From a virus: a DNA stretch of 22,144 nt. Positions 1 to 6,193 of the stretch are shown here, in pieces. The stretch lies in the IMG/VR virus record IMGVR_UViG_3300045440_000255, positions 1 to 22,144 of that record; one strand, given 5' to 3'. Both the position numbers and the translations under genes were made by a program. The notes beneath the pieces were generated by a model that did no database searches, was not told the DNA's origin, and saw nothing but the letters and a program-made list of their open reading frames with translations. Position 1 is the first letter of the stretch. Every line of letters starts with the position of its first letter.

Positions 1-254
1 CCCGACATGGAGCAACGCAAGTAAAACATGTGGTCAAACAAAGTCTCTGCTTGTTGCTGTGTGTATGGAACACCAATTCCTACTGCGCCTTCAATAACAC
101 GCTGAACTGTTTCCACCCATGTTTCGTTACGGTCTGTTCCTTCTACAGGACGACTGTATGTGCGTAGATAAACGATTTCGCCTAGACCACCGAATCCCCA
201 AGGCGGGGTTTTGGTTTTGTAAGAGTCAACAAAAGATTGTTCAAGAATAGGCAT
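1..254 (-). CDS. nrdJ: Adenosylcobalamin-dependent (class II) ribonucleotide reductase, N-terminus only
   Basis: My minus-strand translation from the ATG at 254 is open to the window edge (84 full codons) and begins MPILEQSFVDSYKTK, followed by PPWGFGGLGEIVYLRTYSR and later ETVQRVIEGAVGIG. The PPWGF-G-GLGE..Y.RTYSR and W.ETV.RV.EG patterns are those of the N-terminus of monomeric B12-dependent ribonucleoside-triphosphate reductases, which turn ribonucleotides into deoxyribonucleotides without oxygen and a second subunit. The start is preceded by a G-run (GGGGGG) that can act as a ribosome binding site. The catalytic cysteines, substrate loops and B12-binding region lie outside the window. Together with ThyX (8481) and the MazG-like protein (21095) it suggests a phage nucleotide-supply set. 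A full-length reductase is likely but cannot be confirmed here. Confidence 0.85.
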   Translation of the reverse strand, partial: MPILEQSFVDSYKTKTPPWGFGGLGEIVYLRTYSRPVEGTDRNETWVETVQRVIEGAVGIGVPYTQQQAETLFDHMFYLRCSMS

Positions 255-330
255 GATGCCCCCCATTTCTGTTCATAAAGAATGATGTGTGAGAGGTAAA
301 GATTACACCATGAATGAATACAGAAACTGT

Positions 331-636
331 TTAGAGTAGACCTAATTCTTGCGCTCGTTCGTGACTAATCTCTCTGCCTTTTCTGTACACCAAAACGCGG
401 GCAGTATGGTACGGATTTATTTGCCGTTCTTCCCATATGTCTTCTTCTACAACATGTACGAGTTTTACGTCAATTGACTTGAATGCACCGACACCAGAAA
501 TATGACTTGGTTTGCTTGTTTCTGTTGCGCAATCGCCAGTTGGGTGACCGCAAATAATGCATGCGCTACGGTCTGCTCTAATAATTTGCACGTCATCAAA
601 TATGTAATCTGGTCGTTGGTATTGATTGCTCATCAT
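331..636 (-). CDS. Small cysteine-motif protein, function unknown
   Basis: A 101-residue soluble protein. Near residues 26-36 it has CIICGHPTGDC, a C-x2-C-x5-C cluster with a histidine that could bind zinc. The C-terminus (VLVYRKGREIS..RAQELGLL) resembles a short basic tail seen on many actinophage proteins, a resemblance from memory. A second ATG follows directly (MM), so the protein may start at 633. An AGG about 8 nt upstream of the first ATG is the only ribosome binding site. It lies 76 bp upstream of the reductase gene on the same strand and may be co-transcribed with it. It follows the terminator at 664-708, so its own promoter must lie between 637 and about 670. I do not recognise the function. 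Confidence 0.7.
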   Translation of the reverse strand: MMSNQYQRPDYIFDDVQIIRADRSACIICGHPTGDCATETSKPSHISGVGAFKSIDVKLVHVVEEDIWEERQINPYHTARVLVYRKGREISHERAQELGLL

Positions 637-663
637 TCACAGCCTTTTCACTATATTTTGACA

Positions 664-708
664 TAAAAAAACCACCCCACTCATAACAAGTGGGGTGGTT
701 TTATATTA
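664..708 (-). terminator. Strong intrinsic terminator (possibly bidirectional)
   Basis: A perfect 12-bp stem (670-681 with 689-700) with a 7-nt loop. Read on the minus strand the stem is followed by seven T. It sits 14 bases past the stop of the Ala/Thr-rich gene at 723-1076, so it ends that minus-strand transcript. Confidence 0.85.
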
Positions 709-722
709 CTTGAAAAGTTTGC

Positions 723-1076
723 TTAGCCTTGAGTGACTGTGAATGCAACCGTAATGTTTGAACCAGCGGTGCCTGAGCCAACAGCGGTGACATCAAGGGT
801 AACAATGTCGCCTGCTGCGAAAGCACAGGCTGCTGCTGTACCCAATGTTCCAGTGGCTGATGTTCCAGCGGCTGCAATAGAGAACGTTGCTGCGGTAGCG
901 GATGCTTTGAGAAGTGATGCGGTAAGTGCTGAACCTGCTGGTGCACCAGTTACTGCGACGGTAGCGCCAGTGATTTTGCCAGCGAATGGCATAGCCACTT
1001 TGACTTCGCTGCTGGTAGTCAATACCCCTGCAACGTTCAATGTGATGGTCGTGGGGGCAAGTACTGCAGTTGACAT
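723..1076 (-). CDS. Ala/Thr/Gly-rich low-complexity protein, possible virion decoration or fibre component
   Basis: A 117-residue protein dominated by Ala, Thr, Gly, Val and Ser. It begins MSTAVLAPTTITLNVAG and ends NITVAFTVTQG. Charged residues are few, there is no hydrophobic helix, and alternating short hydrophobic stretches suggest a beta-sandwich, as in phage head-decoration or fibre-type proteins; this is an inference from composition only. The start is well supported by AGGAGA a few bases upstream. The gene is a stand-alone unit bounded by terminators at 664-708 and 1134-1170, as expected for an abundantly made product. Overlapping open frames on both strands (for example 733-1095 plus) are by-products of its repetitive GCN/ACN codons. 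Confidence 0.75.
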   Translation of the reverse strand: MSTAVLAPTTITLNVAGVLTTSSEVKVAMPFAGKITGATVAVTGAPAGSALTASLLKASATAATFSIAAAGTSATGTLGTAAACAFAAGDIVTLDVTAVGSGTAGSNITVAFTVTQG

Positions 1077-1133
1077 TTTTTCTCCTGTGTTGTGAAGGGT
1101 GCCCTGTGTTTGAAGGGGTGCTTATATTGTACA

Positions 1134-1170
1134 CATAAAAAAACACCCCACCTGTAAAGAATGGGGTGCT
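1134..1170 (-). terminator. Intrinsic terminator downstream of the 1208-1450 gene
   Basis: CACCCCA (1144-1150) pairs with TGGGGTG (1162-1168) around an 11-nt loop. On the minus strand the hairpin is followed by a run of T. It lies between two minus-strand genes and uses nearly the same stem as the hairpin at 670-700. Confidence 0.75.
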
Positions 1171-1207
1171 TTTGACTAGTTTTTTTTCGGTGAAAATGCA
1201 CCGCGAT

Positions 1208-1450
1208 TTAAAGGGTTGTAATGAACCTTTTGTCATTTTCTAACGCAGAATACTCTTCGTTGAAAAGTGTCTTAAATTCATCTTCGTATTTGTGTTGAAG
1301 AACTAGGTATGCACGACGACGAGCCTCTGCCCGACGACGATTTTCCGACTTCTGTTGCTTTTCACGACGTGCTTTTTCCTCTACTGGGAGCGGTGTCCGC
1401 CCACGTCGCATGTGCATTTTTTCTTTCAATGTTTCATATTCCGTTGCCAT
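1208..1450 (-). CDS. Small basic coiled-coil protein, function unknown
   Basis: An 80-residue protein with a very basic, helical middle (EKARREKQQKSENRRRAEARRR, about residues 25-46), preceded by RRGRTPLP (about 15-22), which resembles an AT-hook core (RGRP) although the proline is displaced by Thr. The C-terminus is more acidic and aromatic. It could bind nucleic acid or act as an assembly adaptor; nothing in the sequence decides. AAGGA about 7 nt upstream of the ATG supports the start. It is the first gene of the minus-strand block and faces away from the micro-ORFs at 1537 and 1623, so 1451-1536 must contain divergent promoter signals, although I see no convincing -35/-10 pair. Confidence 0.7.
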   Translation of the reverse strand: MATEYETLKEKMHMRRGRTPLPVEEKARREKQQKSENRRRAEARRRAYLVLQHKYEDEFKTLFNEEYSALENDKRFITTL

Positions 1451-1536
1451 GTTTGTCCTTGTTTCTGTTTAGGGGTTATTTGTGTTTAGTTGTTATCAGC
1501 CGATTGGCTTACCGTGAAGGTTATCAGGTGATTGCT

Positions 1537-1602
1537 ATGTTGTCAACCTTTGTGAAGATTATTTACGGCATGGAGAAGAATAATGGGAGTACCATTCAAT
1601 AA
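1537..1602 (+). CDS. 21-residue micro-ORF A
   Basis: ATG at 1537 opens a 21-codon frame (MLSTFVKIIYGMEKNNGSTIQ without its last residue is too short to classify). AGGTG at 1526-1530 lies 6 nt before the ATG. The same AGGTGATT sequence stands in front of the next micro-ORF at 1623. It could be a leader peptide or a small functional protein. Its presence rests only on the ribosome binding site and the tandem arrangement. Confidence 0.35.
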   Translation: MLSTFVKIIYGMEKNNGSTIQ

Positions 1603-1622
1603 CAACCTAGCGAGGTGATTTT

Positions 1623-1688
1623 ATGTTCTTTATAGTTGTCGTTGCTTTTGTGGCGCTTTGCCTATTCATGTTGTGGCTCAATAGGTAG
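1623..1688 (+). CDS. 21-residue hydrophobic micro-ORF B (single membrane helix)
   Basis: The frame from ATG 1623 to TAG 1688 encodes MFFIVVVAFVALCLFMLWLN plus Arg, almost entirely hydrophobic and long enough for one membrane helix. AGGTG at 1613-1617 lies 5 nt upstream of the ATG. It starts 20 nt after micro-ORF A and ends just before the promoter at 1692. Small single-helix peptides of this kind occur in phages as holin-like, antiholin or membrane-stress proteins, but no lysis gene is near. The function is unknown. Confidence 0.4.
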   Translation: MFFIVVVAFVALCLFMLWLNR

Positions 1689-1691
1689 GGG

Positions 1692-1720
1692 TTGCATTCC
1701 CCTGCAAAACAATGTAAAGT
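1692..1720 (+). promoter_or_regulatory. Sigma-70-like promoter for the phosphatase gene
   Basis: TTGCAT (1692-1697), a 17-nt spacer and TAAAGT (1715-1720), located 33 nt before the ATG of the phosphatase gene. AGGAGG (1744-1749) then serves as ribosome binding site. Confidence 0.5.
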
Positions 1721-1753
1721 GTTCCCATAACAATACTAGCCATAGGAGGCACA

Positions 1754-2236
1754 ATGAAGGAACTTATGACAAACGTCACATTACCAGTAATTGGCAACAT
1801 CAAAGAAGCAGAAGCATGGAAAAACGAATTTTCAGCAATCATCACAGCAGGACCGTTGGCGTCAGAAGTCAACTGGAACCACCCACAGCACCTTGTCGTT
1901 GAATTTGGCGACACCACGATAGGAAATCGTGCACCCACGTTGAAGCAAATTGAACAGATGGTCAACTGGGGAATGGACAAAGACGACCTTCTAGTCCACT
2001 GCCACGCAGGAATGTCACGGTCAACCTCTACGGCGTGGGGAATCGCAATCGCTCGTGGCGTAGACCCCGAAGACGCGTTCATAACGCTCCGAGACGAGCA
2101 ACCAGTAGAGGAATACTGGGGACGCGACAGCAAGCGAGACTTCATTCCGAATCGTCTAATTGTCAAACATCTGGAAAAGATGTTCAAACTAGACTTAATG
2201 CCCATTTTGTATGCACACAGGCACCAAAACCTCTAA
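1754..2236 (+). CDS. Dual-specificity/tyrosine phosphatase-like protein
   Basis: A 160-residue cytosolic protein with the protein tyrosine phosphatase signature HCHAGMSRS at residues 82-90: Cys83 would be the nucleophile and Arg89 the phosphate-binding residue (C-x5-R). An acidic residue upstream (Asp53 in VEFGDTT) is a candidate general acid. The length matches single-domain dual-specificity phosphatases. The following helix (TSTAWGIAIARGVDPEDAF) is typical of the fold, where a conserved Ser/Thr after the Arg (here Ser90) stabilises the thiolate. It could dephosphorylate host proteins, nucleotides or RNA 5' ends; the sequence does not say which. AGGAGG four bases upstream supports the start. 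It lies directly before the deacetylase-like gene, which has its own promoter. Confidence 0.85.
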   Translation: MKELMTNVTLPVIGNIKEAEAWKNEFSAIITAGPLASEVNWNHPQHLVVEFGDTTIGNRAPTLKQIEQMVNWGMDKDDLLVHCHAGMSRSTSTAWGIAIARGVDPEDAFITLRDEQPVEEYWGRDSKRDFIPNRLIVKHLEKMFKLDLMPILYAHRHQNL

Positions 2237-2237
2237 T

Positions 2238-2266
2238 TTGACATTTGTCAAGAATTAGTGTAAGAT
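2238..2266 (+). promoter_or_regulatory. Near-consensus promoter for the deacetylase-like gene
   Basis: TTGACA (2238-2243), exactly 17 nt, then TAAGAT (2261-2266). Transcription would begin near 2273, giving a leader of about 23 nt before ATG 2296. The TTG codon at 2245 lies inside this promoter, so it cannot be the translation start of this transcript. Confidence 0.75.
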
Positions 2267-2295
2267 ATATCAAACAACTACTAGAAAGAACACAC

Positions 2296-3168
2296 ATGAA
2301 ACTTTTTTACAACGACGATTACGTGGCGGCAAAATACGCATACGACACAACTCGCAAATCCAAGCACATTAGGGAATCACTGGCAACCAACCCTATTGAC
2401 GACTTAATCATTTACGACCCCATTCTGTTTACAGAAAAGTCTTACAACCTAATCCCCACCGTCCACGACAAAAAATACGTCAATGCGGTACAGACGGGAA
2501 CACCCCTGAGTATGGCGGAATCTCAAGGATTTGACTGGGATGAAGGTATTTGGACTATGGCGTTAGCCCATAGCACTGGTCTAGTTGCAGCAACTACGGC
2601 AGCACTCAGCGAAGAAACCAGAGCAGGAAGTCTCTCATCTGGTCTCCACCATGCCAACAGAAACAGTGGTAAGGGTTTCTGCACAATCAACGGTCTAGCA
2701 GTCGCGGCACGGCAAGCAGTGGAAATGGACGCACCTCGCGTTCTTATTCTTGACTTTGACGCACACGCAGGCGGTGGAACGTGGGACATTATCAACGCAC
2801 ACCTACCGTCGGTTGTACAGGTTGACGTAACTTGCGCGGCATTTGACACCTACGAACCCGAAGGCGAAAGTAGCATTACTTACGCAGGACATCAGGATTA
2901 CCGTCAAGAGATTGGCAAAGCGTTAAATTACGCAGGAGAACTTGACGCATTTGACCTAATTATCTACAACGCAGGCATGGACCCTCTCAACAGTGGTGTA
3001 TCACTAAGCGACATTATTTGGCGCGAAAAAGCAGTCAGTGATTTCATTGCAGACACCCCAGCAGTATTTGCCCTCGCAGGAGGCTACACATGGGGCAAGA
3101 AAACAATGGAAGATGTTGTTGACTGGCACAGGATTACTATTGAAACTTGGACATCCGCAGGTATCTAA
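2296..3168 (+). CDS. Histone deacetylase-fold (arginase/deacetylase superfamily) hydrolase
   Basis: A 290-residue protein with the hallmarks of the bacterial HDAC/acetoin-utilisation/acetylpolyamine-amidohydrolase family: paired histidines in SGLHHANRNSGKGFCTINGL (His118-His119), the metal site DFDAHAGGG (Asp155 and His157, with Asp153 before them), the third ligand in NAGMDP (Asp229) and the catalytic tyrosine in LAGGYTWG (Tyr264). All key residues are present, so it should be an active Zn-dependent deacetylase or amidohydrolase. Known substrates in the family are acetyl-lysine, acetylpolyamines and related amides; which applies here is open. I start it at ATG 2296 because the in-frame TTG at 2245 falls within the promoter; AGAAAG precedes the ATG. 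The GNAT-type gene follows. Confidence 0.85.
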   Translation: MKLFYNDDYVAAKYAYDTTRKSKHIRESLATNPIDDLIIYDPILFTEKSYNLIPTVHDKKYVNAVQTGTPLSMAESQGFDWDEGIWTMALAHSTGLVAATTAALSEETRAGSLSSGLHHANRNSGKGFCTINGLAVAARQAVEMDAPRVLILDFDAHAGGGTWDIINAHLPSVVQVDVTCAAFDTYEPEGESSITYAGHQDYRQEIGKALNYAGELDAFDLIIYNAGMDPLNSGVSLSDIIWREKAVSDFIADTPAVFALAGGYTWGKKTMEDVVDWHRITIETWTSAGI

Positions 3169-3211
3169 GCACTAAAATAAAGGGATGGGTTCATTCCGCA
3201 AAAAGACTGGA

Positions 3212-3247
3212 AAAGAAGCCCTCGCCAAATCAGGTGAGGGCTTCTTT
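3212..3247 (+). terminator. Perfect 12-bp hairpin abutting the ATG of the next gene
   Basis: 3212-3223 pairs perfectly with 3236-3247 around a 12-nt loop, with A's before and TTT after, as in an intrinsic terminator for the deacetylase transcript. The next base is the A of ATG 3248. GAGGG in the 3' arm is the only plausible ribosome binding site for that ATG, so the hairpin could also mask translation initiation. Both roles are inferences. Confidence 0.55.
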
Positions 3248-4363
3248 ATGTCTATCAAAATACTCGGGAAACCTATTGGTGCCTTAGGCGAAGAAGACGG
3301 CGACGGAGACGGTTTTGTCACTGGTCCGAGCGGAGAAGACAACGTTCCTGCCCCTATAGCGAACGCTAAAGATGACATCAAAAAACTTTGGAATGATGTT
3401 AAAAAAAAGCAACTAGATGCTGATGAAAAACGGATAATCAAAGCCGTAAAAGAAACAAAACCACCAATGCATTCCAACGAAAAAATGCTGGAGATACTCC
3501 TCAGGGCAGACAAAAGAGACTCACGCGCAGCCAAAAAAATCACTCGCGATTGGGCTAAAAGCATCTTTGAAATGAAGGGTCTCGGAGACGACGGTAGTTA
3601 CTCTGCAGAACTCTGGGGAGATGACGAAGGAGTAAGAATTTGGGGTCAAAGAAACATGCGTGTTGCAGATGAATACAGCAGTAGTCCCTATATTCAAATA
3701 GGTGGCAAAATTGTTGACTCTGACGGTAAAAAAGTTGGCATTTTTGAACGCCACATTTATCTTGACGGGTCAAATGACCGTTTTGAACCACATGCGTACC
3801 ATGAGATTTTACGCATTGACAAAGAGCACCAAGGAAAAGGTATCGGCGCAGATTTTGGCATAAAAGCAGAATCAAAATATGAGGCTCTAGGTGTGAAGTC
3901 AATTCATCTGAACGCTGGGCTGGATGATGGCATCTATACATGGTCACGAGCGGGCTACAACTTCAAGTCAGATTCAGGCAGAAAGAACTTTCTGGCAGAC
4001 ATTGAAGACCGCTACAAGATGCTCCTCAAGGAAGCAGGAGGCGACAAGTCCAAACTGGTCGCAGGGGGCTTCAAAACCGCCGTAGGGCGTAGATATACAG
4101 ACAAAGGGGACATCGTCGCACCAACACCACTATTTGAGAACGTGGAGCATTTGGACGCTTTTCTAAAACTTCTGGGAGCCGCCAAGAAACAGACCATTGA
4201 GTCAGAAGGGGCAATATCTCCGTCCGCTTTTGCCATGTTTCCCGCTTCCAAGTTCATATTGCGCGGTCTCAATAAGGACATGTTCCGAAAGATTAGAACA
4301 ATGCCGAAAGCATCCAAGTCAATATCCATCACAGGGCTTGACAAAGTATTTCGTAGGGTGTAA
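3248..4363 (+). CDS. GNAT-type acetyltransferase domain protein with an N-terminal D-x-D-x-D-G loop
   Basis: From ATG 3248 it has 371 residues. Near the N-terminus EEDGDGDGFVTGPSGEDNVP holds a D-x-D-x-D-G loop like calcium-binding loops. A charged helical stretch follows. The middle contains a GNAT core: HEILRIDKEHQGKGIGADF with the acetyl-CoA pyrophosphate-binding Q-x-x-G-x-G (QGKGIG), then a helix, then SIHLNAGLDDGIYTWSRAGYNF, matching motif B with the usual aromatic/Gly-Tyr end. The roughly 120-residue C-terminal part is unassigned. An in-frame ATG at 3185 would add 21 residues encoded by the hairpin, but its AAAGGG touches the ATG. Similar D-x-D-x-D-G N-termini occur on phage minor head proteins, so a virion-delivered enzyme is possible. 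Substrate unknown. Confidence 0.65.
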   Translation: MSIKILGKPIGALGEEDGDGDGFVTGPSGEDNVPAPIANAKDDIKKLWNDVKKKQLDADEKRIIKAVKETKPPMHSNEKMLEILLRADKRDSRAAKKITRDWAKSIFEMKGLGDDGSYSAELWGDDEGVRIWGQRNMRVADEYSSSPYIQIGGKIVDSDGKKVGIFERHIYLDGSNDRFEPHAYHEILRIDKEHQGKGIGADFGIKAESKYEALGVKSIHLNAGLDDGIYTWSRAGYNFKSDSGRKNFLADIEDRYKMLLKEAGGDKSKLVAGGFKTAVGRRYTDKGDIVAPTPLFENVEHLDAFLKLLGAAKKQTIESEGAISPSAFAMFPASKFILRGLNKDMFRKIRTMPKASKSISITGLDKVFRRV

Positions 4364-4367
4364 CATT

Positions 4368-4559
4368 ATGACCATGCAGGACTACACACTAGAAATAGCC
4401 AAAATGCTCTCCGACAGCGCACAAATGCGTGCAGACTACGAGAGAATTTGCAAGGTCGCGGCATCAGTGGCTCGGACGGAGGAGGATTTCCTTCCATACG
4501 TTTGGGCATATCTGACGGGAAAGAGCGACTGGAAGTCTTTGGAGAAAATTATTCCATAG
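4368..4559 (+). CDS. Small hypothetical protein (63 residues)
   Basis: Starts 4 nt after the stop of the GNAT-type gene, so it is probably translationally coupled to it (AGGGTG overlaps the end of that gene). It begins MTMQDYTLEIAKML and ends SDWKSLEKIIP, mostly alpha-helical and acidic, with aromatic residues near the C-terminus (FLPYVWAYLTG). The frame is open upstream to 4197, but that part lies within the GNAT gene and has a different residue make-up. A second ATG at 4374 is an alternative start. No family recognised. Confidence 0.6.
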   Translation: MTMQDYTLEIAKMLSDSAQMRADYERICKVAASVARTEEDFLPYVWAYLTGKSDWKSLEKIIP

Positions 4560-4560
4560 G

Positions 4561-4589
4561 TTGCGGTTATACGACACACCTGTTATACT
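4561..4589 (+). promoter_or_regulatory. Extended -10 promoter with an overlapping imperfect inverted repeat
   Basis: TTGCGG (4561-4566), 17 nt, then TATACT (4584-4589) with TG one base before it (extended -10). CCTGT (4579-4583) and ACAGG (4600-4604) form the arms of an imperfect inverted repeat that spans the -10 and the expected transcription start, a position suited to a repressor. It would drive the small-gene block that starts at 4617. Confidence 0.6.
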
Positions 4590-4616
4590 AAATATTTATA
4601 CAGGTTGGAGACGCAA

Positions 4617-4748
4617 ATGAATCACCTATTTGTTCGCTGCCATTTTTGCAAACGGCGTCGCCTTAGACTCTCGGTCTACAGGTATCTGCTTGCACACAAC
4701 AAGTGGCAATGTAAAAACATACTAAATTGTCAAAGGAACTGGAATTGA
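4617..4748 (+). CDS. 43-residue zinc-ribbon-like protein
   Basis: ATG 4617 to TGA 4748, preceded by GGAG at a normal distance and by the promoter at 4561. The peptide begins MNHLFVRCHFCKRRRLRLS and ends CKNILNCQRNWN. Cysteines at 8, 11, 32 and 38 (C-x2-C ... C-x5-C) could bind one zinc ion; the basic segment between them (KRRRLRL) suggests nucleic-acid contact. It is the first gene after the promoter. No family recognised; such tiny zinc proteins are common in actinophages. Confidence 0.55.
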   Translation: MNHLFVRCHFCKRRRLRLSVYRYLLAHNKWQCKNILNCQRNWN

Positions 4749-4771
4749 TACGAGGATACGAAAGGGTAGTA

Positions 4772-4969
4772 ATGCCCAAAGCAAGCGAAGAGTTAATGAG
4801 TAACATCAAGAGCCAATATGAGTATTGGTTTAAGTATGACTCAATCAACAACGACGTCTTGGTCATGCAACTTTTAGGGCAGGCACATAGCGCCCTAGAG
4901 AGTTACGAAGTCCAAGTCTGCGAACTACAATCAGAGGTTCAACGCCTCACTCAAATAGCACAATACTAA
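4772..4969 (+). CDS. Small coiled-coil hypothetical protein
   Basis: A 65-residue protein from ATG 4772, chosen because AAAGGG (4761-4766) lies 5 nt upstream. The TTG at 4727 would add 15 residues but overlaps the zinc-ribbon gene and lacks a ribosome binding site. The C-terminal half (ALESYEVQVCELQSEVQRL) has a heptad-like spacing of hydrophobic residues, so it may form a coiled coil. Function unknown. Confidence 0.6.
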   Translation: MPKASEELMSNIKSQYEYWFKYDSINNDVLVMQLLGQAHSALESYEVQVCELQSEVQRLTQIAQY

Positions 4970-4992
4970 TAGAAATAACAACGGAGAAACTT

Positions 4993-5244
4993 ATGTCAGA
5001 ACTTAAACACGGAACATACGCATGCTACACGAACAGCAAATGTAGGTGCGAAGAATGTCGCAAGGCAGCACGCAGTTACATGCAGAAGTATCGCAAGACG
5101 GAAAACGGGCGTTCAAAAACGCGTCGCTACACGCACTTGCAAGCAAAACGAAACAATGCGGCAGCATCATGGGTACGCAAAACTCATCCCGAAATGTGGA
5201 AAGAAATTTGTGACGAAATAATCATTCGTGAAAAGAACGCATAA
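4993..5244 (+). CDS. Basic Cys/His cluster protein (HGTYACYTNSKCRCEEC type)
   Basis: An 83-residue basic protein. The N-terminal HGTYACYTNSKCRCEECRKA (residues 6-25) has His6, Cys11, Cys17, Cys19 and Cys22, a compact metal-binding knuckle that recurs in small proteins of actinophages and their hosts. It is followed by SYMQKYRKTENGRSKTRRYTH, suited to nucleic-acid binding. The start is marked by GGAG 9 nt upstream. Its stop overlaps the next ATG by one base (TAATG), so it and the next gene are translationally coupled. A DNA- or RNA-binding role is inferred. Confidence 0.7.
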   Translation: MSELKHGTYACYTNSKCRCEECRKAARSYMQKYRKTENGRSKTRRYTHLQAKRNNAAASWVRKTHPEMWKEICDEIIIREKNA

Positions 5245-5504
5245 TGTGTGGATTTCTTCGTCGCCCCGGCGACTACACACAGACATCATCCAGTGGATAC
5301 ATGAGAGATGTGATTGTTGATTCGTCATTCTCGGGCGTCAAAGTCACATACAGCCATCCGCCAACAAGCAACACTTTGCCACTTGGTGCTCTACAAACTT
5401 ACATAAGCACGCACCTAGAAGAAATCGCGGCACTGGAACAAACGAATCCCGAACTGTACGCATTGTTATCGCAATTGACGTATGGTGACGGCGATGGATT
5501 TTAA
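5244..5504 (+). CDS. Hypothetical protein (86 residues)
   Basis: Begins at an ATG that overlaps the previous stop codon by one base. The N-terminus MCGFLRRPGDYTQTSSSGYM is polar; the C-terminal half (GALQTYISTHLEEIAALEQ..PELYALLSQL) is helical. It ends with YGDGDGF, a D-x-D-like acidic tail. No membrane segment and no recognised family. Confidence 0.6.
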   Translation: MCGFLRRPGDYTQTSSSGYMRDVIVDSSFSGVKVTYSHPPTSNTLPLGALQTYISTHLEEIAALEQTNPELYALLSQLTYGDGDGF

Positions 5505-5874
5505 TGCAATGAGTGGAGCGATGGAGCGAGCAATACGTCATAGGGCGGAAAACCAGCCATTTGATGTTCAAATTATGGCTCTATACCCCCACAAATTTTC
5601 TATTGGCGAGATACAAGAATCGTTTACTCGTGTTGTTAATGAAAACGTACAGCAAAAATCACTTCTGCGTTCTGCGCTTCCAGAAATCATGACGCAGATG
5701 TCGGAAGAACTGTATTGCGCTGATTGGCTTATTAGTCTTGATAGAGTACTTCCAAAATCATGTCCTTTAGTACATGATATGGCTATTGTTCTCGGTGAAA
5801 TACCTACGAGGTATTTTCCACGAGAATGGCGAATGTATCCCGACGAGCATGATTTAAAAGACAATGAGAATTAG
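5494..5874 (+). CDS. Hypothetical protein (about 126 residues)
   Basis: The start is uncertain: ATG 5482, 5494 and 5509 are all in frame and none has a good ribosome binding site. 5494 gives an 11-nt overlap with the previous gene, consistent with coupling. The protein is mixed helical, with MERAIRHRAENQPFDVQ near the start and PTRYFPREWRMYPDEHDL near the end. There is no signal peptide. Function unknown. Confidence 0.6.
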   Translation: MDFNAMSGAMERAIRHRAENQPFDVQIMALYPHKFSIGEIQESFTRVVNENVQQKSLLRSALPEIMTQMSEELYCADWLISLDRVLPKSCPLVHDMAIVLGEIPTRYFPREWRMYPDEHDLKDNEN

Positions 5875-5949
5875 CACTATAAACATTATGGACACACGAG
5901 AAATTGGTGTTTGCTATTTCCTTGAAGAGGAAGAATACGGAGTTAAAAT

Positions 5950-6177
5950 ATGGAAATGGATGATACTGATTTCGCTCACAGACAAGAAACCGAGATTCTT
6001 AAAACGCAGATACAACAAATCCGTGCGGAACTTGCAAGACGTACTGCGGAAACTACAGTCATCATCACAGACTTCCCAGCAGGGAGTTTGGGAGCAAGAT
6101 TCGGAAGCATAGGTCAACGCTTCAATCAGAAAAAAGTGGCAACTAGCAGGGACGATGTTGCTAAACCGAAAGAATGA
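5950..6177 (+). CDS. Small coiled-coil hypothetical protein (75 residues)
   Basis: Preferred over the overlapping frame 5864-6112. This frame has GGAG 8 nt before its ATG and a convincing amphipathic helix (ETEILKTQIQQIRAELARR, about residues 13-31), while the other frame gives a Ser/Gln-rich, unprotein-like C-terminus. The second half (DFPAGSLGARFGSIGQRF) is glycine-rich. The roughly 75 bp between 5875 and 5949 hold no well-supported gene. Function unknown. Confidence 0.5.
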   Translation: MEMDDTDFAHRQETEILKTQIQQIRAELARRTAETTVIITDFPAGSLGARFGSIGQRFNQKKVATSRDDVAKPKE

Positions 6178-6193
6178 TGCTACGTTCAGAGTT

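Noticed and set aside
733-1095. Plus-strand 120-residue frame across the Ala/Thr-rich gene (and minus-strand frames 701-946 and 793-1236)
   Set aside because: They run through the repetitive codons of the minus-strand gene with its good ribosome binding site and terminator; no ribosome binding sites of their own.
5864-6112. 82-residue frame overlapping the 5950-6177 gene
   Set aside because: Its second half is Ser/Gln-rich, as from a wrong frame, and the 5950 frame has a better ribosome binding site. Not fully excluded.
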